Source: Pyronema omphalodes
Lineage: Eukaryota > Ascomycota > Pezizomycetes > Pezizales > Pyronemataceae
Direction: 5' to 3'
Length of the DNA stretch: 64,000 nt
NCBI GenBank assembly: GCA_024516155.1
Contig: JAJJXM010000053.1
Location: 62,001-126,000, forward strand
Shown here in pieces: positions 1-12,634 of the stretch (position 1 is its first letter; every line of letters starts with the position of its first letter). The notes beneath the pieces are model-generated. The model was not told the DNA's origin, did no database searches, and saw only the letters and a program-made list of their open reading frames with translations. A program made the position numbers and the translations under genes.

Positions 1-299
1 CATACCCAACAGCGATGCCGATGTTACTAATCTAATGCTGATGATACTCCCTGCTGCTGCTTCGCCTGATCCTGATCCTGATGCTGTGTCTGAGCCTAAG
101 GCGATATGTGCCTAACTCATAGCATAGCATCGGATTTCATCATGCTTTATCGACATGTTGATTGCATAGGATTAAATTTGTAGGTTGCATGGAAATCTGC
201 TGGGATATGGGCGTTGATGGGATGACTGATATGACGCCTGGTACGATGACTGATAATGTACATATGTATACATGCGATGATATGACGCCTGTGGGGATG

Positions 300-410
300 C
301 TGATGACTTGACTCGTGTTGACTCGTGTTAATGACTTGACGGGCTGACGGGCTGACGGGCTGATAGGCTGATAGGCTGATGATAGGCTGATGATATGGTC
401 AGGCTGATGA
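300..410. repeat. Minisatellite of TGACGGGC / TGATAGGC units
   Basis: Direct repeats of about 8-11 bases (TGACTCGTGT, then GGGCTGAC and GGCTGATA) run head to tail with small changes. This is simple-sequence expansion with no coding potential. Confidence 0.7.
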
Positions 411-1044
411 TTTTCTAGAGATACCGATGAATTGATGATGAGGAGCTCATATGCTACTATGGACTTATGGCTTCGTCTTTATGTTTTTATGTCTTTATGT
501 CTCTATGTCACTGTGTCACTGTGTCTTTACATCGCCATGTCTGGGAATTCCTTACTGTTACTGTTATTGTTATTGTTATTGTTTGGTGCTTATTTCCCTG
601 TTTACTCGATACTTTCACACTTAACTCGCCGACCCGCCGACTCGCTGACTCGCCGACTTCAGGCGTTGAGTTTTGAGTTTTGTGCTTCGAGATTCGAGCT
701 GATGTGACTGTGACCGTGACTGTGGTATGGTGATGGTGTGTGCTGCTATCGATAACCCGTTCCGTGCAACTGGCAATGGGACATTAGCCAGGCAAGGCTT
801 GAGATGGGTCATGTCAGGTCTGCTCATGTCGCCGAATAATGAATGGTCTGCTCAGGTCGCCGAATAATGAATGGCCTTGTCTTGTCTGGTGTGACGGTGT
901 GACGGTGTATCTGGGGTTATTGGTGTTACTGGTGTGATTGGGGTTATTGGTGACTGTGTGATTGGTATGACGGTGTGACTGTGGATTTACAAAAGATCTC
1001 AGATCTATGGTGACATAAGACATGAATAAAATAAGGGGGTTTAT

Positions 1045-1215
1045 GGTTTAACAGTCGACTGTTAACTGTCGAACAGTCAAACAGTCAGCTAAACAGTCAA
1101 CAGTCAACTATCAACTATCAAACAGCAGTCAATCAGCAGCTAAACAACCGAACGGCTAAACATCAGCTAAGCAGTAAAACAGTCCAACAACCAAATAGTT
1201 AAGCAGTAATTACCA
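1045..1215. repeat. Degenerate AACAGTC heptad array
   Basis: About twenty imperfect copies of AACAGTCA/AACTGTC/AAACAGC follow one another. The spacing is irregular and there are no unique spacers, so it is a decayed microsatellite and not a CRISPR array. Confidence 0.65.
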
Positions 1216-3722
1216 GATGATATTGTACTATACTGTACTATACTGTATTTACATATCATATACATTTCTAATCTTTGACATATTTCTACATACATACATC
1301 TTCTAAAACTCCGAAAAAAAATAATAAAGCTCCTCCCTCTTTGCTCATTGCTCATTGCTCATTCCTCATTAGCTCATTACCCCATGGTTCCATGGTTCCA
1401 TGATTCCATAGTGGAATGTTCATAATATCCGTTCATAATCCATTATTAATTTCATAGTCCGTTATATACCTATCTACAGGCTACAGCCTGACCTGATCTG
1501 AACTGATATATCGAACGTAGGGTATTTCCTTTCTAAACTTAAGCCTGATGACCCTACAGTAATCAGTATCCGTCTACATAGCTTATATATGTAAATCCAC
1601 ATATCGTTAGTTATTAATGTTTTTCTCTTCCGGGGAATTTCTATTCTCGAGCAGCTATGGTCCTGTGGAAATATACCGCGCCATGCCGGGTAATCTTCCT
1701 TGTTGCGTTGCGTTGCTGCATGGCCGAAACTTTAGATTGGATTTAATCCCGAAATAGCTAATTGTTAGATTGGAATTGGAATTGTAAATAACATCTCCTG
1801 CGTGTTGTGGTTTTTTTGTTTCTTCCATGCCATGAGCTGCTGCTGAGGTGTTGTGGGTAATTGGAGTTGAAATTATGTAGCGGTTGAAATTATTAGGGCT
1901 GGTATTATTACAAAATGCGTGGGGAAGTTGGGAGGCTGATTTAATTTGAAGATGCGAAATATGGTGCCAGATGCCAGGTGCCATATAAGGGCCCAGGTAT
2001 ATGGATGTTATGGATGCCTAGCTATGTAGCTAAAAGAGGGGTAGAAATAAAGTTGGCTGCTCTCTTCCTCGTCATAGTCGTCACCATCGTCATATGGTGC
2101 CATAGTTGTGGGCTTCGTGGGCGCCGTGGTCGTCGGAATTATCGATTTGTGCAGACCTACCGACTGTAAATCGTAGGAATTTCAGAATTCAAGATCATGA
2201 TTCGAACACCCACTGTACCGCACCGCAGCACGCTAGGTCTAATCCATCTGCATGCAGGGTGCAGCGGAGGCAAGGTACAGGGATTACATCTAGCTTTATG
2301 CCTAGGCGTACAAGCTAGCAACCCAGGTGTCGCATGGCTCGCAGGTGGATCTGATATTCTGTGGCCAACCAATCAGGGTTCGGGAAAGATGCGATAGGGA
2401 TGGAATTCTTGGATGATTCTTTTACGTGTCGTTACTTTGCTATTCCAAAGGTATGGTCGCCGATACAGGGGTTATTCCTACTTTTCCCGATTCTATATTC
2501 TTGGCAGATATGTGAATCATATTATTGGACGAATTTCATAATTCCGTCGGAATGGAATTTCAATCCTGGTCGTGAATATCGCACTTTGTCATGTTCGGAT
2601 GTTCGTGGGAATTCCTTTTGCTGGCTTCCTGGCTTCCTGGCTTCTTCGTTGATGCTCTTTGGCTGTTGATGCGTTTCCTGTCTTTCCCCGGATACTTCAT
2701 CGACGCGGTGCTCGTCAGGTAACGCTCCAGGTAACACTCCAGGTAACGCCAGCTACAGGTAACACCCCTGTCATGACACCCCCACACACCCCGGCTTCTG
2801 CAGACCCGCGCTATGCAGGTGGGTCGTTAGAGTTCTAGCTAAAGAACGGTTAGAGCGCGTGTGCTCACTTGGGGGAGAAGGTGGCGCCCCCGGTTTTTTC
2901 CATGGCCGACCTCCATCTCCATATTTCCGGTCCCTCGTTTTCTGAACTGGGCGAAGCAAGAGTTCAGCTCGACTGCCATCAAGTGCGACTTGTTCACGCT
3001 CCCCCCCCCCCCTTCCTCCCACATATTTCCGTCTCATTCAAACCTCGAGGAGTACACACTGTCTGTCTGTGTTCCCGCAAGATTTAAACTCCAACTTCCA
3101 AACCTTCCATTGTTCGCGATATCTTCAATTCTCACAAGCTCCGGTGGTTCCAACCCACAATCACGCCTCTTCCGCCTTACAAACAAACGCTCAATTCATA
3201 CTACAATTACCCTCCCTGAATCCCGCTTAGTCCAACGCCGTCATCATTTGGGTTTAAAGCTTTGACCCGGCGAAGATCTCACCCCAAACTAAAGCTAGAA
3301 CTTCATCATAACAATCCCTGACCTTGGTATCCTTTCGTGTGGAGCACCACCACACCACCAAGTGTGTCCTATCCGAATCCCAGTACGTCCCCGTATCTTG
3401 GATTTGGTGGTTCCTTTACTCTTAGATACCTTCACGGTCTAGCTTTGTTCTTTCTTTCACATAACCTCGCTAGGCTTTCGGGGGGATCGGAAATAAACCT
3501 AGATATCCCATCCCATCCGGTCTTTCTTTTTTATTTTTCCTGCCAGTGCGCGAGCCTCCTGCGAAAGAAAAATCTTATAACAAAACCCTTTCGATCCAAC
3601 TCCCCAAGTAACCTTTCTCGACTTTCTAGAACAAGATCACAGAAAAGAGTGCGCACTACTACTATTTGATATATCAAAGAGAACAGAACGTGACGATATC
3701 TTGAATAAGGAATACTAAAACC

Positions 3723-5612
3723 ATGTTCATGGATAGACCCCAACAACATCATCAATCGCGGAACCGCGAGCTTATGGAAAACCCTCAACAAAGAAACTTG
3801 TCTTCAGCTTTCGATTCCTTTTCTTTCGAGCGTCGCCATGCCAGTCCTACGAACCAGCCATCATATCAACCTCGAAGGTCTCCCAACTTGAGCAACTCAA
3901 ACAACACGAGGAACTATGAAGTCTCAGCCAGTGAGGTACCGGTCGAAAATGAAGTAGAAGCAGCAGCAGAAGAAGCAGCAGAAGCAGAAACCTCAGACCC
4001 AGAACAAGAAGCCCCAGCAAGTCCAAGACAAAGACGAAAATCTATAACCTTTGATTCATCTGTCAAAACATTCGGAGGTAGACAGCAAACGACCATTCCA
4101 CGACTAGGCGCAACTAAAGCTTCTAGTTCCTTATCCATAAACCCATTCGATGGTTACAGTAACAACTACTCCTTCGAACGTCGAGGATCTACTTCCTCAA
4201 GAAGAGGAAGCGGATTTTTAACCGCCGCTCAGAAGTTACTTCTCACCCCAGCTCTCAGCGAGTCAGCATGTTCCTTAACATCCGCCTCCACAGCCTGCAG
4301 CGAGGCCAGTGACGAAACCAGCGAAGTTGGTAACAGCGGAGCATCGAACGATAGGAACGACAGAGAACCCAGAACGAAAGCCGAAAACTCATACCTGATG
4401 ACCCGTCTTCCCTCCGGAGAAAGACACTCCCCAGAACTCTACATCCCACATGTCTCAGCCCGTCACGGTTCCTTCTCCTCAACCCGTAGTCGACGTCGCA
4501 CCATCAGCGAACGAAGCATCAACACCGGTTCCTTCTCTTGTTCCTCCCCCGCTAGCGTCTTCCTCTCCTCCTTTTGCGCACCCGTTGCCCCGGTCCCAGA
4601 ACCAGATGCAGAGGGCCAGGAAGTCGGATCCTATATCCTAGGCCGACAACTAGGCAGCGGGGGTTTCTCTGTTGTTAAAGAAGCCGTAACAATGGAAGAC
4701 AACCTAGAAGTTTCTCGGGCGGTAAAGATAGTGAAAAAAAGAGTTTCAAGCCCAGGTTCCCCCGGTGATTCAGAGGAGGAAATCGATCGTATCCAAGCGG
4801 AATTTGATCAGGAAGTAGCTATGTGGAGATATCTTACTCATCCTAATATCATGCAGTTAATCGCAGTTATTGATACCCCTGAAGCTACTTATGCTTTCAT
4901 GCCGCTTTGTCGCGATGGAAATCTTTTTGAACTCCTGAGACAACCAGCAAATAGAGAAGGACTATCTCATCAAAGAGTCACAAGATATGCCGCGCAACTC
5001 GCAAGCGCGTTAAGGTATCTTCATGAAGATATGAGAATCGTACATGGAGATGTGAAATTGGAAAATTGTATGCTGGATCTTGCGAATAATAAAGATGAGG
5101 GTGGAAATATCTTATTAAATGACTTTGGGTTGGCGAAATATATCTCCTCCTCGGATTCTTCGGACTCGGATTCTGCCGAGGATCATCATCCGGCTGTTGT
5201 TTCTACTAGGAAATCTCAACATCAAAACCACCAGAATAATGAATCCTTCTTCCTAACCGGTTCTCTTCCCTACAGCGCACCAGAACTCTTATCATCATCA
5301 TCATCCTCCTCTTCCTCGCATATAACACCAGCCTCAGATATCTACGCCTTCGCCATCACCATCTTCACCCTCTACACAGGCACTCTACCCTTCTCCCATG
5401 AACTTCCACCGAAACTTGCTGCCATGATAGAAGAGGGAAAATGGGATTCGGAGAGGCTTACGAATTGTAGGGGATTGAAAAATGAAGCCAGGGAAACAAC
5501 GGAGTCGGTTTTGGAGGCGCTTACGAAGGCGTTGGGGAAGGATCCGAGGATGAGAGGATCTATGGCCGAGTTGCTGGGCGGAAATTGGTTGCGCGGTTGT
5601 GGGTTGGAGTAA
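3723..5612 (+). CDS. Serine/threonine protein kinase with long disordered N-terminus
   Basis: A single uninterrupted 629-residue frame. Residues 1-300 are Ser/Glu/Arg-rich and probably disordered. The kinase domain follows: Gly-rich loop LGSGGFSVV near 310-318, ATP-binding Lys335 in AVKIVKK, catalytic loop HGDVKLEN at 441-448 with Asp443, DFG at 467-469, then SAPELL and DIYAFAITIF. The HRD motif is HGD, so the Arg that normally contacts the phosphorylated activation loop is missing. Between DFG and APE there is a long Ser/Asp/His-rich insert, with a further Ser run after APE. The catalytic Lys, Asp and DFG are kept, so activity is expected. It is probably a cytoplasmic signalling kinase. I cannot assign a named family. 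The start is the first ATG after a stop-containing leader; a further in-frame Met lies 18 codons downstream. Confidence 0.88.
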   Translation: MFMDRPQQHHQSRNRELMENPQQRNLSSAFDSFSFERRHASPTNQPSYQPRRSPNLSNSNNTRNYEVSASEVPVENEVEAAAEEAAEAETSDPEQEAPASPRQRRKSITFDSSVKTFGGRQQTTIPRLGATKASSSLSINPFDGYSNNYSFERRGSTSSRRGSGFLTAAQKLLLTPALSESACSLTSASTACSEASDETSEVGNSGASNDRNDREPRTKAENSYLMTRLPSGERHSPELYIPHVSARHGSFSSTRSRRRTISERSINTGSFSCSSPASVFLSSFCAPVAPVPEPDAEGQEVGSYILGRQLGSGGFSVVKEAVTMEDNLEVSRAVKIVKKRVSSPGSPGDSEEEIDRIQAEFDQEVAMWRYLTHPNIMQLIAVIDTPEATYAFMPLCRDGNLFELLRQPANREGLSHQRVTRYAAQLASALRYLHEDMRIVHGDVKLENCMLDLANNKDEGGNILLNDFGLAKYISSSDSSDSDSAEDHHPAVVSTRKSQHQNHQNNESFFLTGSLPYSAPELLSSSSSSSSSHITPASDIYAFAITIFTLYTGTLPFSHELPPKLAAMIEEGKWDSERLTNCRGLKNEARETTESVLEALTKALGKDPRMRGSMAELLGGNWLRGCGLE

Positions 5613-6061
5613 GATGGGCGGGGTGGACTGGGGAACGAAAGGAACTGAGGGAGCTGAGGAACTGGGGAAGGATAGGAACCAAGGGAACTGGGAAAGGAAA
5701 TGAATCAGTGGAACCAAAGCAACAATAAGATCCAAAGTAACCCGTACAACATACAACAGTGTCACAAACAATCACCACCACCACCACCACCACCACAATC
5801 TGGACCCCGACCCCGACACCTCGTAGGACGAGATCTCAACGGAAATTAAATCGAGCATCTGGCATCTGGCATTGTGGCATTTTATATCGGGAATCGGGAA
5901 TCGGGCATCGGTCGCATCCATCGCATCCCTTCATCTGATCTTCCGGGAACTGGGAATCGGGGAATCGGGGAACCGGGAACTGGGGAACCGAGATGAGATG
6001 GGATGAAATAAATAAATAAACAAATAGGTATCTAGTCATTAATGGCGCGGATAGCATCGAC

Positions 6062-6132
6062 AATATGGAATACGGGAGGGATATGGAATACGGGAGGGAT
6101 ACGGATTACGGGAGGGATATGGAATATGGAAT
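6062..6132 (+). repeat. 18-bp minisatellite ATATGGAATACGGGAGGG
   Basis: Three near-identical 18-bp units followed by a partial unit stand head to tail. No other feature is associated with them. Confidence 0.7.
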
Positions 6133-7659
6133 AATAATAGTAAGAGTAAGGATTATATAGTCGACACAGACACAGACGGAAAGAAAGAAAGAAGGAAAAT
6201 AGTTGGCTTGTCTGGTTTGTCTGGCTGGTTGTTAGTTATTGTTGGATTATGCTTGGATTGGAATTCCGGATGGCGTAATGGTGTTTTCTGTTTCTCTGTT
6301 TCTCTGTTTCTCTGTTTTTTTGGCTGGTGGTGTTGATATTTTTTGATATTTTTTTTGAGATGAGTGGTGTTGATAGTTGATACTTTTTTTTGTTATTTGA
6401 TAGTTGTTATTTGTTATGTTTCTTGTTATGTTTTTTTTTTTCTTTGGCGGATATTGTTGGATAGTAACGGATATTGGTTGTATTGGTTGTATTTACTTTT
6501 GATGCATGTATTATTAGCAGAGTTTAGCAGCGTTGACAATGTTCGATAATTTTTCTTGAGTATGTTTATGTTTATGTTATGTGTTGAGTCGAGAATTTTC
6601 CTTTCCTTCCTTTCTATTGTAGTCTGTTTTGTCGACTGTTTTGTTTTATGTCGAATGTTTTATTCTGTTTGTGTTTGTGTTTGTGCTAGCGTTGAGCGTT
6701 ATTTTGCTTTGCTGCTTTGCTGCCTGCCTGAATTGTTATTTTTGAGGATTTTGAGTTATTAGTTGAGTAATTAGTTGAGTTGAGTTGAGATGATGTGTTA
6801 TGTTATGTTGTTTTGTGTTATGTTCTGCTGTTCTGCTGTTATGTTGTTTTGTTCTGCTGTGTTGTTTTGTTCTGCTATGTTTTGTTTTTATTGTTTTATT
6901 GATTTCTGCTGCATTTATTTCTGCTTTCTGCTTTCAAATTTGCTCCTTTCAGATTTATTGGATGTCTTGTTGTTTTATTCGCTATCTTGTTGTCTGCTAT
7001 GTTGTTGTCTGCTATCTTGCTATCTGAAGTCGGGAAAAAGGTGGAGATTTGAAAGTTTGGAAATGCTGAAGACTGGATAACTGAAAGTCTGAAAGTCTGA
7101 AAGTTTGAAAGTTCGGAAGTTTGCAAATCCTGAGGTTCGGAAGTTTGAAAATCTTGGAGATTGGAATTTCTGAAGATTGATATTATATGCTGATATGTTG
7201 ATATTCTGATATGCTGATATGCCGATATCTTAAGTAGCAATATATTAGTTTTAGTTACTGAAAAAATATTAGTTAAAAATCTACTCTGTCTGTATTGTAA
7301 TGCAGAGTATTCTGTTATCGTGATTGTTATTGTGATGAATCCGCGCTTTGCGAGATCGCTGTTAGATTATCCCACTATTCCACTATTTCACTATTCACTA
7401 TCCTACCATCCCACTATTCCACTATCCCACTGTGAATCAAAAAACTTGTATAATCAATATCGTAAACTTAATTCCGTCGTCCAAATTGTGTCTTAAGCCT
7501 TTTAATCTGTTATGATTCGTTGCATATCACTAGGGCATGCCTGGGTATCGCATTGAAAAATGGTTCGAATTGCGTTCGTGTATTTCTAAGATCGTTGGTT
7601 GATTATGTTCGTTTGGTTGCTTGTTCGGTTATTTGTTCGTTTGGTTGTTCGTTCGTTCG

Positions 7660-7985
7660 TTTGGTTGTTTTTGCTATTGCTATTGCTATTACTGTTACTG
7701 CTGTTACTGTTACTGTTACCGCGGCCGCTGCCGTTGTCGTTGCTGTTGTCGTTGTTGTTGTCGTTGTTGTCGTTGTCGTTGTTATTAATGTTACTATTAC
7801 TGTTGTCGCTACCGTTACTATCACAGCTACCGTTGCTATTAGATACTGTTGTAGTTGTCATTACTATTGCTATTACTATTGCCGTTGTGATTGTTATCGC
7901 CATTACCGCTGCCGTTGTCATTACTGCTGCCGTTGTCATTGTTATTGTTATCGCTATCATCGCACATCATCGCATATCATCGCAT
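7660..7985 (+). repeat. Trinucleotide array (GTT/GTC/GCT/ATT)n
   Basis: About 320 bases of imperfect three-base periodic repeats. All frames stay open on both strands, giving Leu/Val/Thr/Asn homopolymer-like products that are not credible proteins. Confidence 0.75.
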
Positions 7986-8109
7986 CTGCAGAATAAAGTC
8001 GTAAGTAAAGTTGTAAGTAAGATACCCAAACCCCGAAACAGACAAGAAACAGAATAGAAACAGACGAGAAACAGACACAGATCAGATCAGATCAAGGGGC
8101 AATCCAAGA

Positions 8110-8300
8110 GCCACAGCAGTAGCAATAGCCGCAGCAGAAACAGAATAGAAGTCGCAGCAGAAGCCGCAGCAGTAGTCGCAGCAGAAGTCGCAGCAGAAGT
8201 CGCAGCAGAAGCCGCAACAAAAGACAAGGAGATCATCGGTAGCAATCGCAGTCGCAGTCGCAAAGCAAGAACAAGAACAAGAGCAAGAACAGAAGCAGGA
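8110..8300 (+). repeat. Trinucleotide array (AGC AGA AGT CGC)n
   Basis: Imperfect GCAGAAGTCGCA units followed by AAGAACAAGAGC units. It lies 120 bases from the previous array and is also three-base periodic. No gene model is supported. Confidence 0.7.
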
Positions 8301-9876
8301 GCAGAAGCTAAACTATGCCATGTACCAGGTACCAGGTACCGGTCTTTAAGCGATTTGACCCTCGACGGACCACGGTGCACCGTACCCGTTTATGTACCTT
8401 GCGCAGGGGCATCGTGGGTTCATTGCGTATCACTCGATTATTCGATGTTGGTGTAAGGGCTTGCGGAGAAATTGGGAGGGGGTTTATTATGTTGGATGAT
8501 GTGATGGGGGTAATAGAGGTTGGAGATATGAATATGCGGGATAGGCAGGGTAGATGGATTGAGAGGAGAATAGAGCGGTAATCTTCGATGAGCTTAGGGA
8601 GGTCCACAGAAATGGCTGCTTGAATTTGTAGTAGTTGTAGGATAGAGATGATGGGATAGAATAGGGTGAATATAATATGGCCTGTGGTAGTGGAGCGGAT
8701 ATCAACATCGTTCGTCTGCTACTTCCTCTACTTCTTCTATTGCCCCTTCTGTTCTTTCTTCCGGGTGTTATCTGGACCATTGATCAAGTGCAGAAATTTG
8801 GAGCGCTTTCCTTGTGATGCATACGCCGGAAAATGCATACATACCGGTTAGATTTTATTCCCAATCCCGATGACCGAAAAAAATAGAAACTTTGTCTATC
8901 GTTGAATGTGGAAACTTTTCTTGGCTCACTGCTATGATGAGAATGGAGTGAGAGGTTATGAAGATGGATTAGAATTTGGTCTCGTGATTTGGCATTTGAG
9001 ATGTTGTGTTTGGCGGATATGCAGTATACAGTTTTGAATTTGATTACCGGCCTAGAGTTGCATACCTGTGGGGCAATAAAGATGGATGAAGGAGGAGAAA
9101 GGGCAGACAAATGGTGTAATCAGTTATAATCGAAAAAGACCGGAGGATTGGGCGGGCAAGCGGGAAACTGACGAGGGTCGATGATGTAGTTTTCCTTTGA
9201 TTTTTTCGTTCACTTGCAGAGAGAATTGTATGGGTTCTTTCTTGAGAAATCAGGGAGACTCATTAAGTGTCTTGAGCCAGGGGAACGAAATTTGTATTTC
9301 TTTTGTCCTGAATCTATAGGCCTTTCAGGTCTCAGTCAGCGTTTGATTAAATAATTGAATAAATGAATACATCACATATATATTGACCTTGATATTCTTT
9401 TATGCCAAGCGCGTAAAAATTCATTCAGATAAATCCTGCGGTTTGTTCTTGAAACTTATAATGGGTTACAAAGCTGACTGGTCAGCACAATTTATATTCG
9501 TATGGATGAAACCGTGGGTGCCATGAAAGAGTCTCAGAGTTGCCTGACGTGCAGCAACTGAAAGTAGTCAAAAATAGCCTCTATGAATTAGGAAGTTTTT
9601 GTACGGTATATACACAATTAATGTTTATTTACAGCATATCTCTGCCGAAAATCCGTCGGAAATCCGGCGGAAACCCGTCGGAAATATGGCATTCTTCCAG
9701 AAGCCGCACTAGCGCCACGCGCAGGGTTAGGTACGTACGGCTTTCCAGGCAATGCGCACCCGCTCCCGGCTTAGCCTAGTCCCTCTAGTAGACAGCTGGA
9801 GCTTACGACGACGTAATCAAACTCTCATCGCCAAACCAACTCAACAACGCATCGCCATACACAACAAACCTCAGTC

Positions 9877-11787
9877 ATGTTGCTGAGTCGTGGCCTATCG
9901 TTAGCTGCGCTGGCTGTATTCACTGCCATAGCTAATGCTTCTGAATTCTTACTCGTGAGTCTCCCCGAGCTTTCGCGGCGGGCGCCGTTGGCAGGCGTTG
10001 GCAAGGCGTCGTGATGGAGCGGATTCATTGGAGGCGCGCTTTTTCTACACTGGCTACGCGATACAGCCTCAGCGAAGCTTCAACCGATGCGATGGAGTCT
10101 GGAGCTTCGTAACCCGCATAGAAACGAGCTGGGCAGAGCTACACCCCGCTACCCCCACGTCTCATCCACCCGCTCCACCCCGCCATCTGCCCCCCCTCAC
10201 AGCCGTAGCTAACATCCACAGGACACCTCTGAAGAAAATAGTCAACAATGCCAGGGAATGTACAGTCGTAAAGCCTGGGGCGGTAACAGGGACGCGGAGA
10301 TTGTAGTTCGGTTTTCACCTACGGAATCTCACGAAGATATCGTTTCCTTGACCATCTTCGAATTCATGGATGTTGAGAACCTCGGAAGATACCTCCCTGG
10401 AAACCAAGGCGATAAGGAATATATCTGTACCCCAAACAACGTTAAGGAAAATCTCTGTCAGAAGAAGGATCTCGGAAAGTTCATCACTTTAAAGGAAAAT
10501 GCTACGAGCATCTACACCGACGCGATCCACCTTGCAGACAAGAAGCCTATTCTCTACCCTATTAAAAAGACTGGTTACTATTGTGTCTGGGCCGTCCGCT
10601 ACTCTCCCAGCAACCTTGAGTTTTCCGCCGTAGCCAGATTCCAGAATTCCTATGGAGAGCTTCCCGGCGCACAGATTCCCAAGCTCGCATTCTACGGAGG
10701 ATTGACGATTGTCTACGCCGTGATTGGTGCCTTATGGGCCTTCCTCTACGTCCAGCATCGCCGGGATATCTTGCCTGTTCAGAACTACATCACCGCTATT
10801 GTCCTTTTCCTTATTTTGGAAATGGCAATCACCTGGACTTACTATGACTACCAGAACAACCATGGCCAAACAACCATGAGCAAAGTCCTAATGACCATCG
10901 TCTCAGTCCTTAACGCAGGCCGAAACTCATTCTCCTTCTTCCTCCTTCTCATCGTCTGCATGGGCTACGGAGTCGTCAAGCCATCTTTAGGCGGTCTCAT
11001 GAAGTGGGTACGAGTATTGGCACTCCTCCACTTCGTTTTCGGCGTCGTCTACTCAGTCGCCTCTCTCACCATCACCCCCGAATCCGCCGGTCCTTTCGTC
11101 CTACTAGTTATCCTCCCCTTATCCGCCACCCTAACCGCCTTCTACATCTGGACCCTAAACTCCCTAAAGCTCACCATGAAGGAACTAGAAGAGCGCAAGC
11201 AGCACCAGAAAGGACTAATGTACAGACGTCTCTGGTGGGCACTATTGATCTCAATTTTCGTAATCTTCGGCTTCTTTTTCCTCAACTCCCTAACCTTTGC
11301 CGGTACCGGATCCCCTGACTTTGTCCCAACACACTGGAAAACTAGATGGTTCGTTCTCGACGGTTGGTTGAACCTCGTCTACCTTGCAAACCTCTGCACA
11401 ATCGCCTATCTCTGGCGTCCTACCGCAAACAACAGACGCTTCGCCATGTCCGATGAACTCGCACAGGATGATGAAGGAGGATTCGAAATCGCTTCAATCG
11501 GAGGCTCGGAATTAGATGAAGATGAGGAAAGAGAAGGAAGAGATAAAGATATTGAACGTGGAATTCCTGCTGCAAGTGTAGCCGGAGGACTAGGAGGAAG
11601 TTCTGCAGGCCCCTCAGGAGGTGCAGGTGCTACTGTTACCCCCGCTCAGAATACTAGGAAAAAGAGTATGGATGAACCGATTTTTGAGGTCGGTGAAGGT
11701 GAGGGTTGGTCAGATGGTGAGATTATGAGTGATAGTGATGATGGGAAGAAGGGTGAGAGAAAGGGCTTGACGGGGAAGAAGGATTAA
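9877..11787 (+). CDS. PTM1/GOST-family seven-transmembrane protein (Lung_7-TM_R)
   Basis: Two exons, 9877-9954 and 10222-11787. The intron 9955-10221 begins GTGAGT, has GCTAAC near 10208 and ends CACAG. The product is 547 residues. Exon 1 is a signal peptide (MLLSRGLSLAALAVFTAIA). A luminal domain with several Cys (CQGMYS, YICTP, NLCQKK, YYCVW) runs to about residue 175. Seven hydrophobic segments run from about 181 to 424, with the family-typical FVLDGWLNLVYLANLC and YLWRPTANNRRFAMS near the end. The tail is acidic and Gly/Ser-rich, probably cytosolic. Family members (yeast Ptm1, human TMEM87/GPR107/GPR108) sit in Golgi/endosomal membranes and are implicated in trafficking. The start is fixed by the signal peptide; an in-frame Met in exon 2 would lose it. 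Confidence 0.92.
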
Positions 11788-12634
11788 GTAATCCGGGCTA
11801 GAGCAGGCTGGTTTATGGAATGGAAAAGTGGAAGTTGGCGCCACCGATGAAAGATGAATGAATATCTAAAGATGGAGATTGTATAATGTTATATGCTGCA
11901 CGGTGCTCTTTTTTTGAGCGGTTATGCGAAGCTGTCATGCGAAGCTGTCATGTTAAGCGGTTATACGCAGAGGTTATGTGAACAGGGGCAGGGGGTTTCA
12001 AAATATTTTCTTTTTCTTCTTTTTCTTCTTTTTTTCCTCCATGTTAGATTTCTGTTTCCTCTTTTCTTTTTTTCTTTTTTTTGTTCTTTTGATTTCAGAT
12101 ATATAAAATCAGTAATGAGATGGTATTGGTGTTGGTATCCAATTGGTTTGATTTTTCTTGTGATGAAATGAGATGACATGACATGAATGACATGAAGTGA
12201 ATTGGTGTTGCGGAATTGTTACTTATGGACTGACTTACGCTTTTGTCTTTTATTTATTTATTCTATCACCAGAACCCCCCCCCCCCCCCACCCTATACCA
12301 TCACCATCTTTTTATGCATAACTGGGTGATAAATGATGATTCATGGTATACGGTTTATCTCGGAGAAGTCAACGAAATTAATACTACAAAGATTAACTAA
12401 ATACAAGTTACCACGGGAAAAAAAAGAAAAAGAAAAAAAAAAAAGCTATGATTGAGTTTCGATTGAACTTCGGTTGGGCTGTAATTGAGTTTCGTATTGC
12501 TTCGATTGAGTTTCGTATTGCTTCGATTGAGCTTCGACTGAGCTTCTTATTGCTTCCACTGAGCTTCGATTGCTTCGCCTCGCTTCGCCTTACTTTGTCT
12601 CACCACCCCCTCCTCCTACCACGTTCCACCACAT
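11788..12634. other. Convergent 3' spacer
   Basis: Lies between the 3' ends of the PTM1-like gene and the DUF1308 gene. It holds T-rich tracts (about 12000-12090), a C-run at about 12277-12290, an A-rich run at about 12415-12445 and TTCGATTGAG-type repeats at 12450-12560. No gene is visible. Confidence 0.6.

Larger units (their letters stand above)
1..3722. other. Gene-free spacer upstream of the kinase gene
   Basis: No convincing gene is visible. Short open frames exist but are low-complexity or lack recognisable domains. The first 1.3 kb is rich in degenerate short repeats (listed separately). A C-run lies at about 3001-3012. The last ~450 bases before the kinase ATG are pyrimidine-rich and are the likely promoter and 5' leader of that gene. 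Confidence 0.6.
5613..9876. other. Long gene-free spacer rich in simple repeats
   Basis: About 4.3 kb between the kinase and the PTM1-like gene. It is dominated by T-rich, purine-rich and trinucleotide tracts. Long open frames here are simple-sequence artefacts. The last ~130 bases are the promoter and leader of the next gene. Confidence 0.6.

Noticed and set aside
1045..1215. CRISPR-like array
   Set aside because: Heptad repeats with no unique spacers, in a eukaryotic genome.
2180..2300. Possible tRNA on the minus strand near GATTCGAAC
   Set aside because: Only a partial B box (TGTTCGAATC); no convincing A box or cloverleaf.
2861..3265. 134-residue open frame before the kinase gene
   Set aside because: No domain, Pro/Ser-rich composition from a CT-rich leader, no splice or start context support.
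7520..8057. Open frames of 124-158 residues on both strands
   Set aside because: They are translations of a trinucleotide array with near-homopolymeric products.
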